Shown one piece after another: positions 20,201 to 25,194 of a stretch of 36,890 nt of DNA; position 1 is the stretch's first letter; each line of letters opens with the position of its first letter. A program made the position numbers and the translations under genes. Under the pieces are notes generated by a model. That model searched no databases and had not been told where the DNA came from. It was given only the letters and a program-made list of their open reading frames with translations. This DNA comes from Adonisia turfae CCMR0081. Lineage in GTDB: Bacteria; Cyanobacteriota; Cyanobacteriia; Phormidesmidales; Phormidesmidaceae. The stretch is from contig NZ_QXHD01000004.1 in NCBI RefSeq assembly GCF_011009555.1, positions 405,114-442,003 of the forward strand, written 5' to 3'.

Positions 20201-20283
20201 ACAGAACGAGACTCGTCACCTGCCTTAAAGTCGATGTTACCAAAGAGATCTGCGTAGTTAGGAATGTTGGAGATCATACTCAT
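5245..20283 (-). CDS. Giant TcA-like toxin subunit with hemopexin repeats
   Basis: 5012 residues, about twice a typical TcA (roughly 2500). TcA proteins form pentameric bells that bind cells and inject cargo through a central channel. Order: a VRP1-type N-terminal region at 1-600 (YSPAAYLVDLLQMLNDEF; RRSDIQGIDLDAENT); a His/Met-rich insert at about 701-781; helical repeats with NLI...YID units; 24 hemopexin-like repeats at about 1330-2780 with a Thr-rich insertion near 1751-1804; the neuraminidase-like/ABC-toxin region at about 2815-3190 (VWEANRKVFLYPENYIRPEL); eight more hemopexin-like repeats at about 3395-3940 with a coiled-coil insert near 3742-3835; the core KKWYEYIFDPTA near 4030; a pore-forming Ala/Gly stretch near 4365-4390; a coiled region and the TcB-binding-like end from about 4640. 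The start ATG is weakly supported by a ribosome site. There is no signal peptide, as usual for TcA. No TcB or TcC gene is in the window. Confidence 0.92.
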   Translation of the reverse strand: MSMISNIPNYADLFGNIDFKAGDESRSVYSPAAYLVDLLQMLNDEFVTDEADEDAVDFHSRRSDIQGIDLDAENTTTLIPYLDIVNEVLEGRVDSTDYETREALEAAVFGVLEGASYPFNMPFSLNSEKVKNHLNHLGITAHELRRLFATTADYTTVAREYLGLSTAEWTALLEPDEVAASSVMAYGYIANYDIELYDSLADVDALPEGGTSLVIAAKIGALYYIRIFDSTGSIIFDQSSDDFSDSTELLSLLAEIFEDISSIDADKTAELLSEIRSSQASVLSNHLISLLSTVTSFMETTDLESQEMLELLYQNLYVDPSDHSAVEAGRGSFYINTGTSNGTGYVTLSDDETTLEWSDGGAVPIEWFDRTSRFVRLAQKTGLSFTDLDHILRHCCQVDSVPTLSADTLVYVAQVVYIHKTLEQPLDTVVAILSEISYVGRTNEDLPQDQFNRIFNLPCVSIDEKYFYITDQTGELPAQYNDTTYHTYTQIDYAEDLFSDDNDTYRQRLRHALGFTETDLINITERLEFEEVADSSLWENTGDAYQWNLLNVLYRISALSNALDVHFLELFILFDLLEQDPFIGRLDSQTHFVYQVPSTQKCFEILMAPVNSDTHSISDQLWLFESLMALNKWMKGFGYSPEMLWAIVNGAPMTDKAEETQNAQDLALYNTLLQSFQAKEMQPDTLADALGDQRASHFAFNLMQQRQEGMSGDMPGDMEKSSYRCKSGAHKKQNRYKNHSKKLGMHHMPSMAHGTLSMLSAYPESGMHPKAAKGYHRHLLMAYEPRKIQALTEEFIQQLAVIQDYEFVDLQFGGKLHEKIVKNLINHQVIDGSGKLLTQDWIDGQLPTVENFQLEFDFSEIRQDVFEIIHGVYQEEMAGQLDENDEIQVQVFKSDFEGLGLSVAETRELYDNLIYNDYIDEQGFVTDVAMFSHADGVDELFLDADLAELTDQVHHLLQQQLDKFAASKIQINAQMFAELDLDPNALKDLIRNLQMNRYIDKHMFVVDKMRIVDEGPRMTGLALQFYPHREAISKVLHNAIVADQATWLQLDQNELAKLAAKTVSRWVHEDLQEDGYLNGNQLQSGAGAFFKQEDNRESFGLRNYFDDSQNAIAFDHLASIVTYADQYRLQDEKLTALEFNADEIEALKHNLTDIDVLDEQDLLQADRIPFFLVPENAAAFHLPGFEDYNLEVFFQIHDIAKAINGTVKAVDQALKAHTDEQQSAIIEQLQGVLGINPDAVKALSQAVFKTENNLHFAWLKPLLEDANALGQLDELPNDMHYAQAVKRIRQFALLIKQQQLDIHEINLALEDQELVAKFPEDLILPDDPDSGSPITSVDALLETDEFIYLFKDDYYWIYLANDYTLIDKKEIDLDSEDDQELVDLQKDDEALQKRLKEDPIRQLFDEEEELNQVDAAFIDRHGTWVIISDESHYVRYADGDSWDKRDNTFGQVDNDFDNLEMIDSAYVDSEGRLFLFANDKYVRYSDIGSTLTSSLTVDQGYPKSIAEDWNSENLAIQLPAEYGEDLGPMFDGGDQYSYAFLGNTYVSSEDGQVRPAAEKWGHREHNFGHPSQLNAALACQGNYYLFLDNKIAKYVGSIELANLQPEDSYPKGIHQEFSGLPDEFTAGIDAALYSWDGTIYLFRDDEYVSIDPSTNTVNEVTDTTGEVTLAQVTREQWGKVANDIADSGTVDAAFVGLDGYTYLFSGEQYVRYSGHDYTQVDDGFPRDIAEDWEGLTTVTAAFVLGNKTYLFGTKTTETTETTEVTEAEIGTTTTTETVDGVTTTTTITISADGTTTTTTTTENVYVRYSTLHKEEDDYLEVDEEDPNARVIETVLANRPDVDEIEVFPALVNDDFWSLPESVTNGATDFQIDAVMNGPEGKVYLFYLSAEDGLYYYIEHNYSNRWWSEPKVLSDQWDRNVNGLADERVVAALMGTDGKTYLFYGSKFLRFSDAELRNIDYGYPRLTHKVWGKVRNNIERTGKVDAALIVESRWEEQDKNGQLVDMTANHTYLFSGDQFFRYVNSDYSTVEQGYPRSIHRLKDEPRFRGLQVAFPEGIDAAFADQRQVYLFKGDSFHVVIGDEDNYKQYDNDAFADVQAALQERGENYILSGDTWYQTSHLEARTLTQTEATPRTVQRVESLLESDAQAMTDVSAILHGSDGKSYVFAGDKYYDVELEQSFTIADVWGRSRNPIYDQETIDAAFVGRDGVTYVFSGEWFVQYDADTSDYTASTVTYPPRRISDKWRGLNNVALAYVWKEDTYLFERPDMDGNFRYLHYIKDSYDQPVPLYEGDFSLWDMPEEYQEEGFDAIDAIFVHEENLIFISDQKFLSFNLDTENWGFPQPLELLYPEVPFNKTDFQTLKSGFVGNDSTVYLFSQERYAAFDDNDDDWTVVTDIKDAWGRQKNIFDSDNRKSHWLDAAWVNPSDRTTYLFAGDSYVRYSGDDYRYVDEGYPKKIATYLRDEPAFAFMTKEFQQHLDQLEADYDGETPFFDGLMDNGRCLYFFTNNTVFTGSPNKYVAYDIDGLGHIDNNFTLGGYIDAAFVAAVDDIEKQMTYLFSGEQYIRYTVEQTGDTPYRGDCYRYVDEGYPKIIGESLAEELGLDSLPEDYRNGIDAAFYLATDASELGLVLFNERNYHHVTDLQTDSAAGTEGNVNEIWGHLDNTFTSESGTQTVDGAYVDGEGKLLVFKDQQFVCYSDTADLFALNPYDEPRYVDMEYPRDINETWPQLDDTILTDSGVSTVFKFEDEIYFHTGEKFVTHNLDLSDHDDEKPVQVLAYRWGEWSDYLLSDIHAITRFKDLGQRFTGGNLTLTELVSGAKGKVKEPYMHFAAIFNFEKEDVRWVKQRNAFLADPVNGMEEDFHLEVVLRLYDILATTQRMRADVSELYNNVWRPLYDSDYWSNGQPDVSKAATGAYDVLVSVDCDNNYATLVKQITNEVNTLKRDALVPYVIANDDEITTTRQLYQKLLIDIQMDSCAETSRIKEATAAVQLYLHRYFMNLEEVTLEGDDTSDQEALKANLKERWEWLQNYRVWEANRKVFLYPENYIRPELRDADVKSAAFKALESSLTQGKLTDELIEEAYVTYLDSFTEVSELTIAGGYVYDDTSSDTNNKVLVLFGHTRTDPMRYFYRFATFVGGESSAIIWDPWEELNISIEVDHVKPVYAFNRVFVFWAVIEESAEDPSSAVVTTSGSDSNQTVSSQGNSQKEIKIYYSFYNLNKRWSQPQLLQTSFEETSYTTTLTLNDTAHTLTDLKTSLYISDADIFVENSSKLSDDDYENIYISVRYYLSDTYDDSSPAGPYYRAYNLTPELYSQEAATRSIENRGQELFAQLFPEESSIEEDKVVMLSYSDDSIDGPWFAYNYNGSGFLVKPNETALSDDIGLKAMSSDAHLSNITSETSINAAVQVFDDDDIYYFLDDGTYMAVSVDGDISEGPQAISSRWGIRAIEIDDSITIDSAYIAADGSAYVILEGAMYKYDGSSFSTLTIVSELSETITDLPDSWSTVDAAFTYGDVTFWFNNSDGSILRSDSTDSNTVSFVDSFGVSLEEQDDDSSIIEIDQIDAALIGTGTVGTEGKLYLFCGTQYLRYSVDSDTNEFSSTPDADYPKTLADNDEGLPQWTQVDAGFTFTDSAENDITYLFNNENHVYYQSNATSSEPSTTIGLWGAVESTNLNSEERVDAAYVADNCLYLILNTEDSFGSTKTEYYRYSLSDDTVPQYIDSDYPKTYSSLSSDDISKVASSCARKIEIVYDELDDLDVDLEDILTQLSTIQDTFENAGDMADFETAVINIEDVVADLTDLTTNGSTLLTTMESEIANLSSLSTSLEKFITNSRLGDEIDAAFVLEDDNDDDDDSNDSYCVYLFSGTNYYRLKNLSETSQLDTPLSISGSWGNIPADIRSAGITAAYNYTNSDVSKLYLIQDSYYLAYTDALPYEIDTVKYEVIRLTSSTAEQLNQILFAGEISDFLKMSTQEINESPAISFDDSSPNNIQMSSTWFNTEPVNSHLDFNSANGLYYWEIFFHIPFLIAQTLNTDQQFEYAKKWYEYIFDPTAISDYWKFLPFLAVDPDALLTTLTNDLDAFEALTSTDTVATARTALTNLDSMLAGYQKVFLGQEDLDTYEDASGTDLSTIATWEYVTDLESAINNLATTADELLATWQSEMLEVVAIIKILDSRLELMRNYSAQLAEYLDDPFDPHAIAALRPIAYRKAIVMRYIDNLLDWGDMLFRQYTRESINEARMLYILAYDILGEKPKNMGRVVLESTKNYSDFYTDQDGNSVDPNEAYDFLIDLENTVTDGVVDYEQSLSFAATQFDTITNPYFYLPENELFTEYWTRVEDRLGKIRACLNIDGVAQPLPLFQPPIDPMALVSAVAGSGGMAAAAAMAAGAATVPDYRFSSLMAKARELVTKLNGFSDALLSALEKKDAEELSLLQNKQESILLDLTTLLKEEAIQEAEQSLLNLQETKLGAEQQETHYADLIDEGYLPEELTQLSMMGIAATLHGVTALSKYMSGLSYIVPQFTAGPFSFGVTTGGEDIGSMLAQFGEAIQSGAEALSMGGEVAGVAAQFKRSAQDWALQKMMATSEIQQLEYQIQSQQHQLAIAKQEKIIHEKDIENHHAIADFMKNKFSTAQLYSWMSGKISGLYFQTYKLAHDYAKQAEQAFVFEKGVAASQVNYINGMYWDSQRKGLLSGNSLGHDLDRLEKAYRETDSRRLEITKSISLLELDPMALLNLKTKGFCQFRLSEELFDYDFPGHYNRQIKTVSLAFDVGEGQQVNATLSQLSSKLVMAADIKAVKHLIDPSNEATPNVRVNWRANQQVALSHVDQYTENNGMFELNFGDERYLPFEGTGAVSNWRLELNGMKGSYNPADLLDVTVKLRYTAKQGGSRFANEVKGVLKPYHATSFFDLAYNFPDQWAALTSGDVDKAEITFTRDMFPNMSSSKIIGLFMHYEYADDQGGAIFTINDDLQVPNNTYLQPHTINVGQNGSSWTFMLKGDGSTLKNAEMVLVYKAKV

Positions 20284-20397
20284 AGGAATTCTGTTCCAGA
20301 AATGAATGTGGGGGGAATATTCTTAAGATCAAAACGGAGACTGGTCGATGATTGGCCAGCCTTCAGGGATAGCTTTGTTTAGCGAGCAAGATTAGAC

Positions 20398-20835
20398 TTA
20401 GCGAGCAAGACCAGCTACACGGCTGTGGGCCCCTGTCTGTTGGGCACGGTCCGTATATTGCAATGCAACAACTTTACGCACCGCCACCGCACGCTTATAC
20501 ACACTTTGGGCCAGGACTCTGTCATTACCAAAGGTTTTAAGATTATCTTGTATGAACATTTTTCTGGGCGTATTGGCAATTTGCAAAGCAGATTGAAATC
20601 CGCTTTGTAGCAACTTTATAGCGAGGTCTTCTTGACCATTGGGAACAACTCTTAATAAACGCTGATAGGCCTTAAGCTGCCTGATTAGACCTTCCTTATT
20701 GTCCTCTAAACCAGTCCACTTATAGGTATCGAGAGTCGAAGCGTGGAGTAAATCGGCGGTTCGAAAATCAATTTTCTTATTTTTTCTTAGAAAGGCCTTC
20801 AGGTTTTTGATGTTAATTGTTTCTGTACTACTCAT
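20398..20835 (-). CDS. Small protein resembling a TcA N-terminal (VRP1-type) segment
   Basis: 145 residues, soluble, basic at the end. The segment LAIKLLQSGFQSALQIANTP followed by RKMFIQDNLKTFGND resembles the extreme N-terminal region of TcA/VRP1 proteins, where a helical 'LL..GF.Sa.qIa..p...Fi' pattern precedes the part at which the giant protein starts. It ends 114 bp before the TcA-like start on the same strand, and an AGGGTG ribosome site lies upstream of its ATG, so it is probably the first gene of the toxin operon. It may be a split-off N-terminal domain that assembles with the giant subunit, or a dedicated chaperone. The homology is by eye and moderate. Confidence 0.55.
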   Translation of the reverse strand: MSSTETINIKNLKAFLRKNKKIDFRTADLLHASTLDTYKWTGLEDNKEGLIRQLKAYQRLLRVVPNGQEDLAIKLLQSGFQSALQIANTPRKMFIQDNLKTFGNDRVLAQSVYKRAVAVRKVVALQYTDRAQQTGAHSRVAGLAR

Positions 20836-21156
20836 TGTTACACCCTACTTTTTGCATTAATGAAACATACTTGAAGACACCACTTTCAAGGTGAAGCCTA
20901 GATCATGGAGGTAAAGCCAGCCTGGCTCTTTATCCAGTGGATTCAAAAGAAAACTGAGAGAGAATAAGATTGTTGAGGTTTTCTTTTCTCTCACATAAGA
21001 CTGTTTAAAGGCATTCAAGCAGTCTTACATCAAATAAACCTCAAAAGAAAAACCACGGCCCAGAAAGCATTGCAAGAATTTTCTACAGTCGTTTCAACAA
21101 CTTCCTTAGGCTTCTGAAGTAATAACGCTATTTCAAAATCTCAAGAGATATATGTG

Positions 21157-21216
21157 ATGATACTACACTTCGATAAAAGTTGTCAAGCGCTTTTTGGGTG
21201 TATAACAACAACTTTT
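21157..21216 (-). promoter_or_regulatory. Candidate toxin-operon promoter with overlapping inverted repeat
   Basis: On the minus strand TTGACA (21186-21181) is followed after 18 bp by TATCAT (21162-21157), a good sigma-70-type match, about 315 bp before the first toxin gene. The -35 box lies between the arms of a perfect 9-bp inverted repeat, AAAAGTTGT (21175-21183) and ACAACTTTT (21208-21216), an arrangement that fits an operator. The long AT-rich leader from 21150 to 20836 holds no gene that I can support. Confidence 0.5.
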
Positions 21217-21312
21217 CAAAGAATGCAGTTAGCAAATAGACTCATGCTATTCAGTTCAGGGGCACGAGACAAATTTCAGCAAAATCACCAACTGAATTTA
21301 TCAGATTTATAA

Positions 21313-21453
21313 TCAGTTACCCGCCAGAACAAAGAGAGTCCAGAAGTGAGAGGAGGCTAGCTGTGGGTCTTGCATCAGGTCTAGCTGTGCCTGACGAAAA
21401 GCTTCAGCTTTGGTGATATCTGGCTGTGCTAATGCCGTGTAAAACTCAGTCAT
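21313..21453 (-). pseudogene. Relic of a CHAT-domain protease-like protein (C-terminal end)
   Basis: A 46-codon minus-strand frame reads MTEFYTALAQPDITKAEAFR, then QAQLDLM and ends SSHFWTLFVLAGN. This is the usual tail of CHAT (caspase HetF-associated with TPRs) proteins: FY..L, kAeALR.AQ, and hP.yWApFvLvGn at the C-terminus. The codons just upstream (TILATLLY) also fit the family, but further upstream the match is lost. The catalytic His and Cys parts are absent. It is a leftover fragment and shows that the DNA beside the toxin promoter is gene debris. Confidence 0.55.
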
Positions 21454-21821
21454 ATAAAGAAGCGTTGCGAGAATGGTGCACAGTTTGGGAATAAATCGGT
21501 GTCGATGGTCTCGGTGTTGCGCTGCACCGGATTGATGGCCAAAGCCTTTTGCATGACAACGATAGGATTGCTATGAAAACGATGTAAAATATATGCCTTA
21601 TCACCATAAGAGTCTTTGTTATTGTGTTGTTGCCCAATCCTCAATTCCTCATCCAGAAAATTCGCTGTTCCCCGGGGGGATAGTCCACTTTCCACAAGTA
21701 ACCAGTTCAGAACTAGCTGCAATTCTTGCTGCGATGCCCTACGCTTTGCCCAACTGGTCAACCGTCTACGATGGATCTCGCACATACCCGTAGCCGAGAG
21801 AATATATGCCATAGTTAGCAT
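21450..21821 (-). CDS. Possible small hypothetical protein
   Basis: A 123-codon frame with no recognised family, no clear ribosome site and no membrane segment. It overlaps the first codons of the CHAT relic in another frame and could itself be a relic read out of frame. Listed only because it is the longest frame in this stretch. Confidence 0.2.
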   Translation of the reverse strand: MLTMAYILSATGMCEIHRRRLTSWAKRRASQQELQLVLNWLLVESGLSPRGTANFLDEELRIGQQHNNKDSYGDKAYILHRFHSNPIVVMQKALAINPVQRNTETIDTDLFPNCAPFSQRFFI

Positions 21822-22079
21822 TTTACTGTCGACATCTAGCTATGGCACACATCGTTTATTTTGCGACGGCTCTATTACTTCAATACCTGGGTAAACCTGA
21901 ACTTTTACCTGAATCAACCTGAACTTTTCGGGATTTTTTCTACCAGGGATCATCGTTATATTAAATATTGTTGTCTAGCTCTGGGATTAGTTATTGCAGT
22001 ACACCTAATAAGGTTAAATGAGGCAGAAGCATTATGAGTCCAGCGGAACTCATCAGGCGACGTTATTTGTATAAAACTT

Positions 22080-22325
22080 ATGCAAGTTGGTGAACCTATT
22101 ACCCGCTTTTATCCTTCAACAGAATGGGATTTATTCAATACTTTTCCCTGCTTCTGTTGCAGTGATCAGTGTCTAGAGACCATTCAAGGGACCAAGCATT
22201 TACCCATTGATATTTTGAATCGCTATGAATTAGCTCGCCATATTAGACGACTCAAAAGGCATCAAATTTCTTTCAAGATTCGAAATATTGGAGATATGAC
22301 TTATCAGACTTTATATCTTGTCTAA
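22080..22325 (+). CDS. Possible small Cys-containing hypothetical protein
   Basis: 81 codons from an ATG that overlaps the stop of a 19-codon upstream frame beginning MSPAELIRRR. The product has FPCFCCSDQCLE near residue 25 and a basic helical stretch ELARHIRRLKRHQ. I recognise no family. The DNA around it is AT-rich, holds two copies of ACCTGAACTTTT (about 21894-21930) and is followed by a decayed desaturase, so decay is possible here too. Confidence 0.3.
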   Translation: MQVGEPITRFYPSTEWDLFNTFPCFCCSDQCLETIQGTKHLPIDILNRYELARHIRRLKRHQISFKIRNIGDMTYQTLYLV

Positions 22326-22456
22326 TAGGTTTGATGAGTCAAGTCCAAGCTTTCACTATGATGTCTCTCCTGAAGTCAACAGAAGACCAACTATAGCCAG
22401 TCAGTAAATCAACCATGTTGAACAACAGATTAAAGACGTTACCTACGAAGGCTACT

Positions 22457-22879
22457 ATGCAAATGTCCAATGGCCTTAGATGGCTCACTGTGCAAAAGCC
22501 CAACTTGATTGGCCTGTTGTTTCTTTTTTTTTCATAGCCCATTTAGGTGCGATTCCACTGGTAGCACTGTATCCATCCACAGACGGACTCTGTACCATAT
22601 GCAGGGTTTTGGTGGTCTCATTGGTTGTGGATTTTCCCTAAAAAGGATCGCAAACAAATAGGGGTACTCTATTTCAAATATGCGAAAGATATGCTTCAAA
22701 ACCCTTTCTATAAATCTCTTGAAAAGAGCTACCTCTTTTGGCATCTTGGGCTTGCCATCAGCCTATTTCTAATCGGCTATGGTCTTGGGGGGCACTACAT
22801 TTGCGATCGCACCCTCACATCAGTTGGGCTACTTTTCACTGCTTCCGTTAACTCAGCCCATAGGGCCAAGGGTGGCTAG
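22457..22879 (+). pseudogene. Decayed fatty-acid desaturase (DesC-like), internally deleted
   Basis: Pieces of an acyl-lipid/acyl-CoA delta-9 desaturase lie in two frames. Frame one gives LRWLTVQKPNLIGLLFLFF, then a run of nine T (22524-22532) shifts the frame to IAHLGAIPLVALYP, like the first membrane helix of DesC. After a deletion of the whole His-box core the first frame resumes at TDSVPYAGFWWSHWLWIFP, then KDMLQNPFYKSLEKSYLF, a membrane segment LAISLFLIGYGLGG and ends near VNSA, like the family's KGFWWSH...DPFYqF...NSATH. The HRxxH boxes needed for the di-iron site are lost. An active enzyme would desaturate membrane fatty acids; this one cannot work. Confidence 0.7.
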
Positions 22880-22883
22880 AGAG

Positions 22884-24860
22884 TTATCCTGTGTCAGGAT
22901 GCGTCGACGAGGTCTCTCCAGAGAAGGCTCGCAAATAAGATAACCACTGTTGTCTTTGTTCAGCCGTGAGATGGGCCAGCGAGGATGTGGTGAATTGCGT
23001 TGGCGCTAGCGAAGCCATGCCTGATGGGGCTATAGCCGCTTCGAAGAAGCTTCGCAACTCCTCCTGAATCCTTCCCGGTCCCCAATCCAACTTCTGCAGC
23101 TGCTCCACTATCTCCACAATCGTTTCTAATGACTGCTGCTTCGCCTCTGACAGCTCCATATCCACCAGCCCAGCACATAGCTCAGGCGGCTGTTGCCGTA
23201 ACCATGCCAACGCCTCCGCCATCAAAATCGGGTCATCCAACGTTAGCCAGTAAGCCATCTGCTGCAGGTGAGCTGCCCTAGACTCCTGAGCCATTACTTC
23301 TTCAGCCTCTACAACCTCCTGAGCTGCCTGTAAATCGACAGCGACCTGAGCCTTCGACAACATTTCCCGGATACGCTGAATCTCTTCTTGATGGGGATTA
23401 CCACCCTCTGGCTGAGATGCAACAGATTTCAGATCGCTAGAACCATTGGTTTCATTATCATTACCATCTATCCCTTGTAATAAGCTTGTGGAGCTGTGAC
23501 AGTTTGGTGCGTTAGCTTGGCCAAACTGTCCAGATTCATTGTTAATTTGGGGTGTGTTTGGGCAGTTCTCCTGTGTTTTCCAGAGTGGATGCCACAGTTC
23601 TTTGTAGCGATATAGAGACCCACCTCCGATGCCAAATTTTCTAAGGGCATTGAATCTAGCAGTGGCCTGTTCTGGAAGTTCGTTTTTGTCTGAGAGTTCT
23701 TTGAGTGCTGCTTGAATCTTGTCCTTGGTTTTTTGACTCTGCTGTTTATTCCAACTGGGTTCAGTATTTTCAGATTCAGACTTTTCCTTCTTTTCCTTTT
23801 TAGATTTATATTTTCCAAACTGTTCTCCATAGTGGAAGTAGTGACTTTTCTCGATGCAGCTGACCCATTCTGAAACGCGGTCTTCGATTTCATGCTGATG
23901 ACGACACCACAACTCATAGCCCGGCAATGCTTTGGCTATAGTTAGAACTTCTTTGATTAGACTGTCACCGATTAGCGGTTCACCACCGTACATCACATGG
24001 TGAAATACATAGGTGCGCATGGTGATTCGACCCAGTAATCGATTTGTTTGGCCATGGTCGGTCCAACCTTGCTCGATTTCAGCATTTAGGTCGTTTAGAA
24101 ACTTATCAGCCTTATTCGAGAGACGATAACTGCGCCGTTTCTTCTGTCGAATGATCCGCTGTAGTATCGCATTATTTAGATTGTTGCGTCCCTGGCATTG
24201 TTTCCACTGTTCGACAAAGGTAGTCTGGTCGGTCCAGATCGGGTCTAGATCATCATTGAGTAAATACGACCCACGCTGTAGCGGTAGCCGGTGGGCGTTA
24301 AATAAGTTCGGAGTACTTTCGATGGTGTATAACCGAGCATTGGGAAAGACTTCAAGCTGACCGGGGGTGACCTTAAAGCCCTGACTTTCCAGAAGCAATG
24401 TGATGCCACTGCCCACTTCCCAAGCTGTCAGTGATTCTGAAAATGGAAAATATAGGTGCAGACCCTGACTATCGGATGAGGTGCAGGTGATGGCTGACAC
24501 AAGACCTAAGGGTTCCAGTGCTTCAGTCAGTTTTTGAAAGGCAATGGGATCTCGCCTGGGGTGGTACGCGCTACCGATATCAATATCGACCATGGCGTAC
24601 TGGGTTTCTTTCCCAAATCGCACACCATATAAATAAGTACCCTGTTCAATCAGTCGGTCTGATAATGGATGCCGACTTTCCGTTTGCCATTGGGGGCGTT
24701 TGCCTGGGGATGGATGGTTCGCGTAGATGTAATCGTGACGATGGGAAAATAGTGCAAGAAATCGATTGTTTCGTTCTTGCACGTATTCAAATGGATTTGG
24801 CAGAGCCAATGTCACGCTTAGGTCCACAGTTCCGTTAACAGCATCGGGATGTTGCTGCAC
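22884..24860 (-). CDS. Archaeo-eukaryotic-type primase (PrimPol-like) replication protein
   Basis: 658 residues starting at GTG (24860). The N-terminal third shows AEP-superfamily motifs: YAMVDIDIG with D92 and D94 (metal-binding motif I), TSSDSQGLHLYFPF with H135 (motif II), and LEVFPNARLY with E170, as in primases of plasmids and mobile elements. Middle residues about 240-340 are helical; about 355-400 is a Lys/Glu-rich linker; the C-terminal half is Gln/Glu-rich and helical, with no helicase motifs. It likely makes primers for plasmid replication. The gene points away from the iteron-like array and is divergent from the helix-turn-helix initiator gene, as expected for a replication module. 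Its 3' end abuts the decayed desaturase. The GTG start has no strong ribosome site and could be moved. Confidence 0.75.
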   Translation of the reverse strand: MQQHPDAVNGTVDLSVTLALPNPFEYVQERNNRFLALFSHRHDYIYANHPSPGKRPQWQTESRHPLSDRLIEQGTYLYGVRFGKETQYAMVDIDIGSAYHPRRDPIAFQKLTEALEPLGLVSAITCTSSDSQGLHLYFPFSESLTAWEVGSGITLLLESQGFKVTPGQLEVFPNARLYTIESTPNLFNAHRLPLQRGSYLLNDDLDPIWTDQTTFVEQWKQCQGRNNLNNAILQRIIRQKKRRSYRLSNKADKFLNDLNAEIEQGWTDHGQTNRLLGRITMRTYVFHHVMYGGEPLIGDSLIKEVLTIAKALPGYELWCRHQHEIEDRVSEWVSCIEKSHYFHYGEQFGKYKSKKEKKEKSESENTEPSWNKQQSQKTKDKIQAALKELSDKNELPEQATARFNALRKFGIGGGSLYRYKELWHPLWKTQENCPNTPQINNESGQFGQANAPNCHSSTSLLQGIDGNDNETNGSSDLKSVASQPEGGNPHQEEIQRIREMLSKAQVAVDLQAAQEVVEAEEVMAQESRAAHLQQMAYWLTLDDPILMAEALAWLRQQPPELCAGLVDMELSEAKQQSLETIVEIVEQLQKLDWGPGRIQEELRSFFEAAIAPSGMASLAPTQFTTSSLAHLTAEQRQQWLSYLRAFSGETSSTHPDTG

Positions 24861-25194
24861 TCAGACGAGTGATTCCCGCTGTCTACGAGTAGACCTGTAT
24901 TTTGGCAACACAAAACAACCCTAGCTGTAAGCAGGAATCCTGCTTTATTTAGAGGCTAAGGGTAGGAATCCAAAAAAACAGAACTGGATAATCCTGGCAT
25001 TGCTGATCCTCGGTATGATTTCATCTGAAAGATGCTGGTTGATAGCATGTCTGACAGATCGTTTCATAATCTAAATCAGCAATAGCAATATTCTGTTTCA
25101 CAGTGGTCTAAAGCACTAGAAAGTGCTGAATTTTAATTGTGTGCCTTATACAAATGAACTACTCATGTTGACTTCAATGCTTATAGCAGACTGT
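24861..25194. other. Leader of the primase gene, no gene seen
   Basis: AT-rich stretch between the primase start and the first iteron-like units. I see no supported gene. It should contain the minus-strand promoter of the primase gene and perhaps the melting region of the origin. Confidence 0.5.

Noticed and set aside
5245..20283. Dozens of short frames on both strands inside the TcA-like gene
   Set aside because: They lie within one unbroken 5012-codon frame that shows family motifs throughout.
22339..22744. Minus-strand frames opposite the desaturase relic
   Set aside because: No family features; the plus strand carries the recognisable desaturase pieces.
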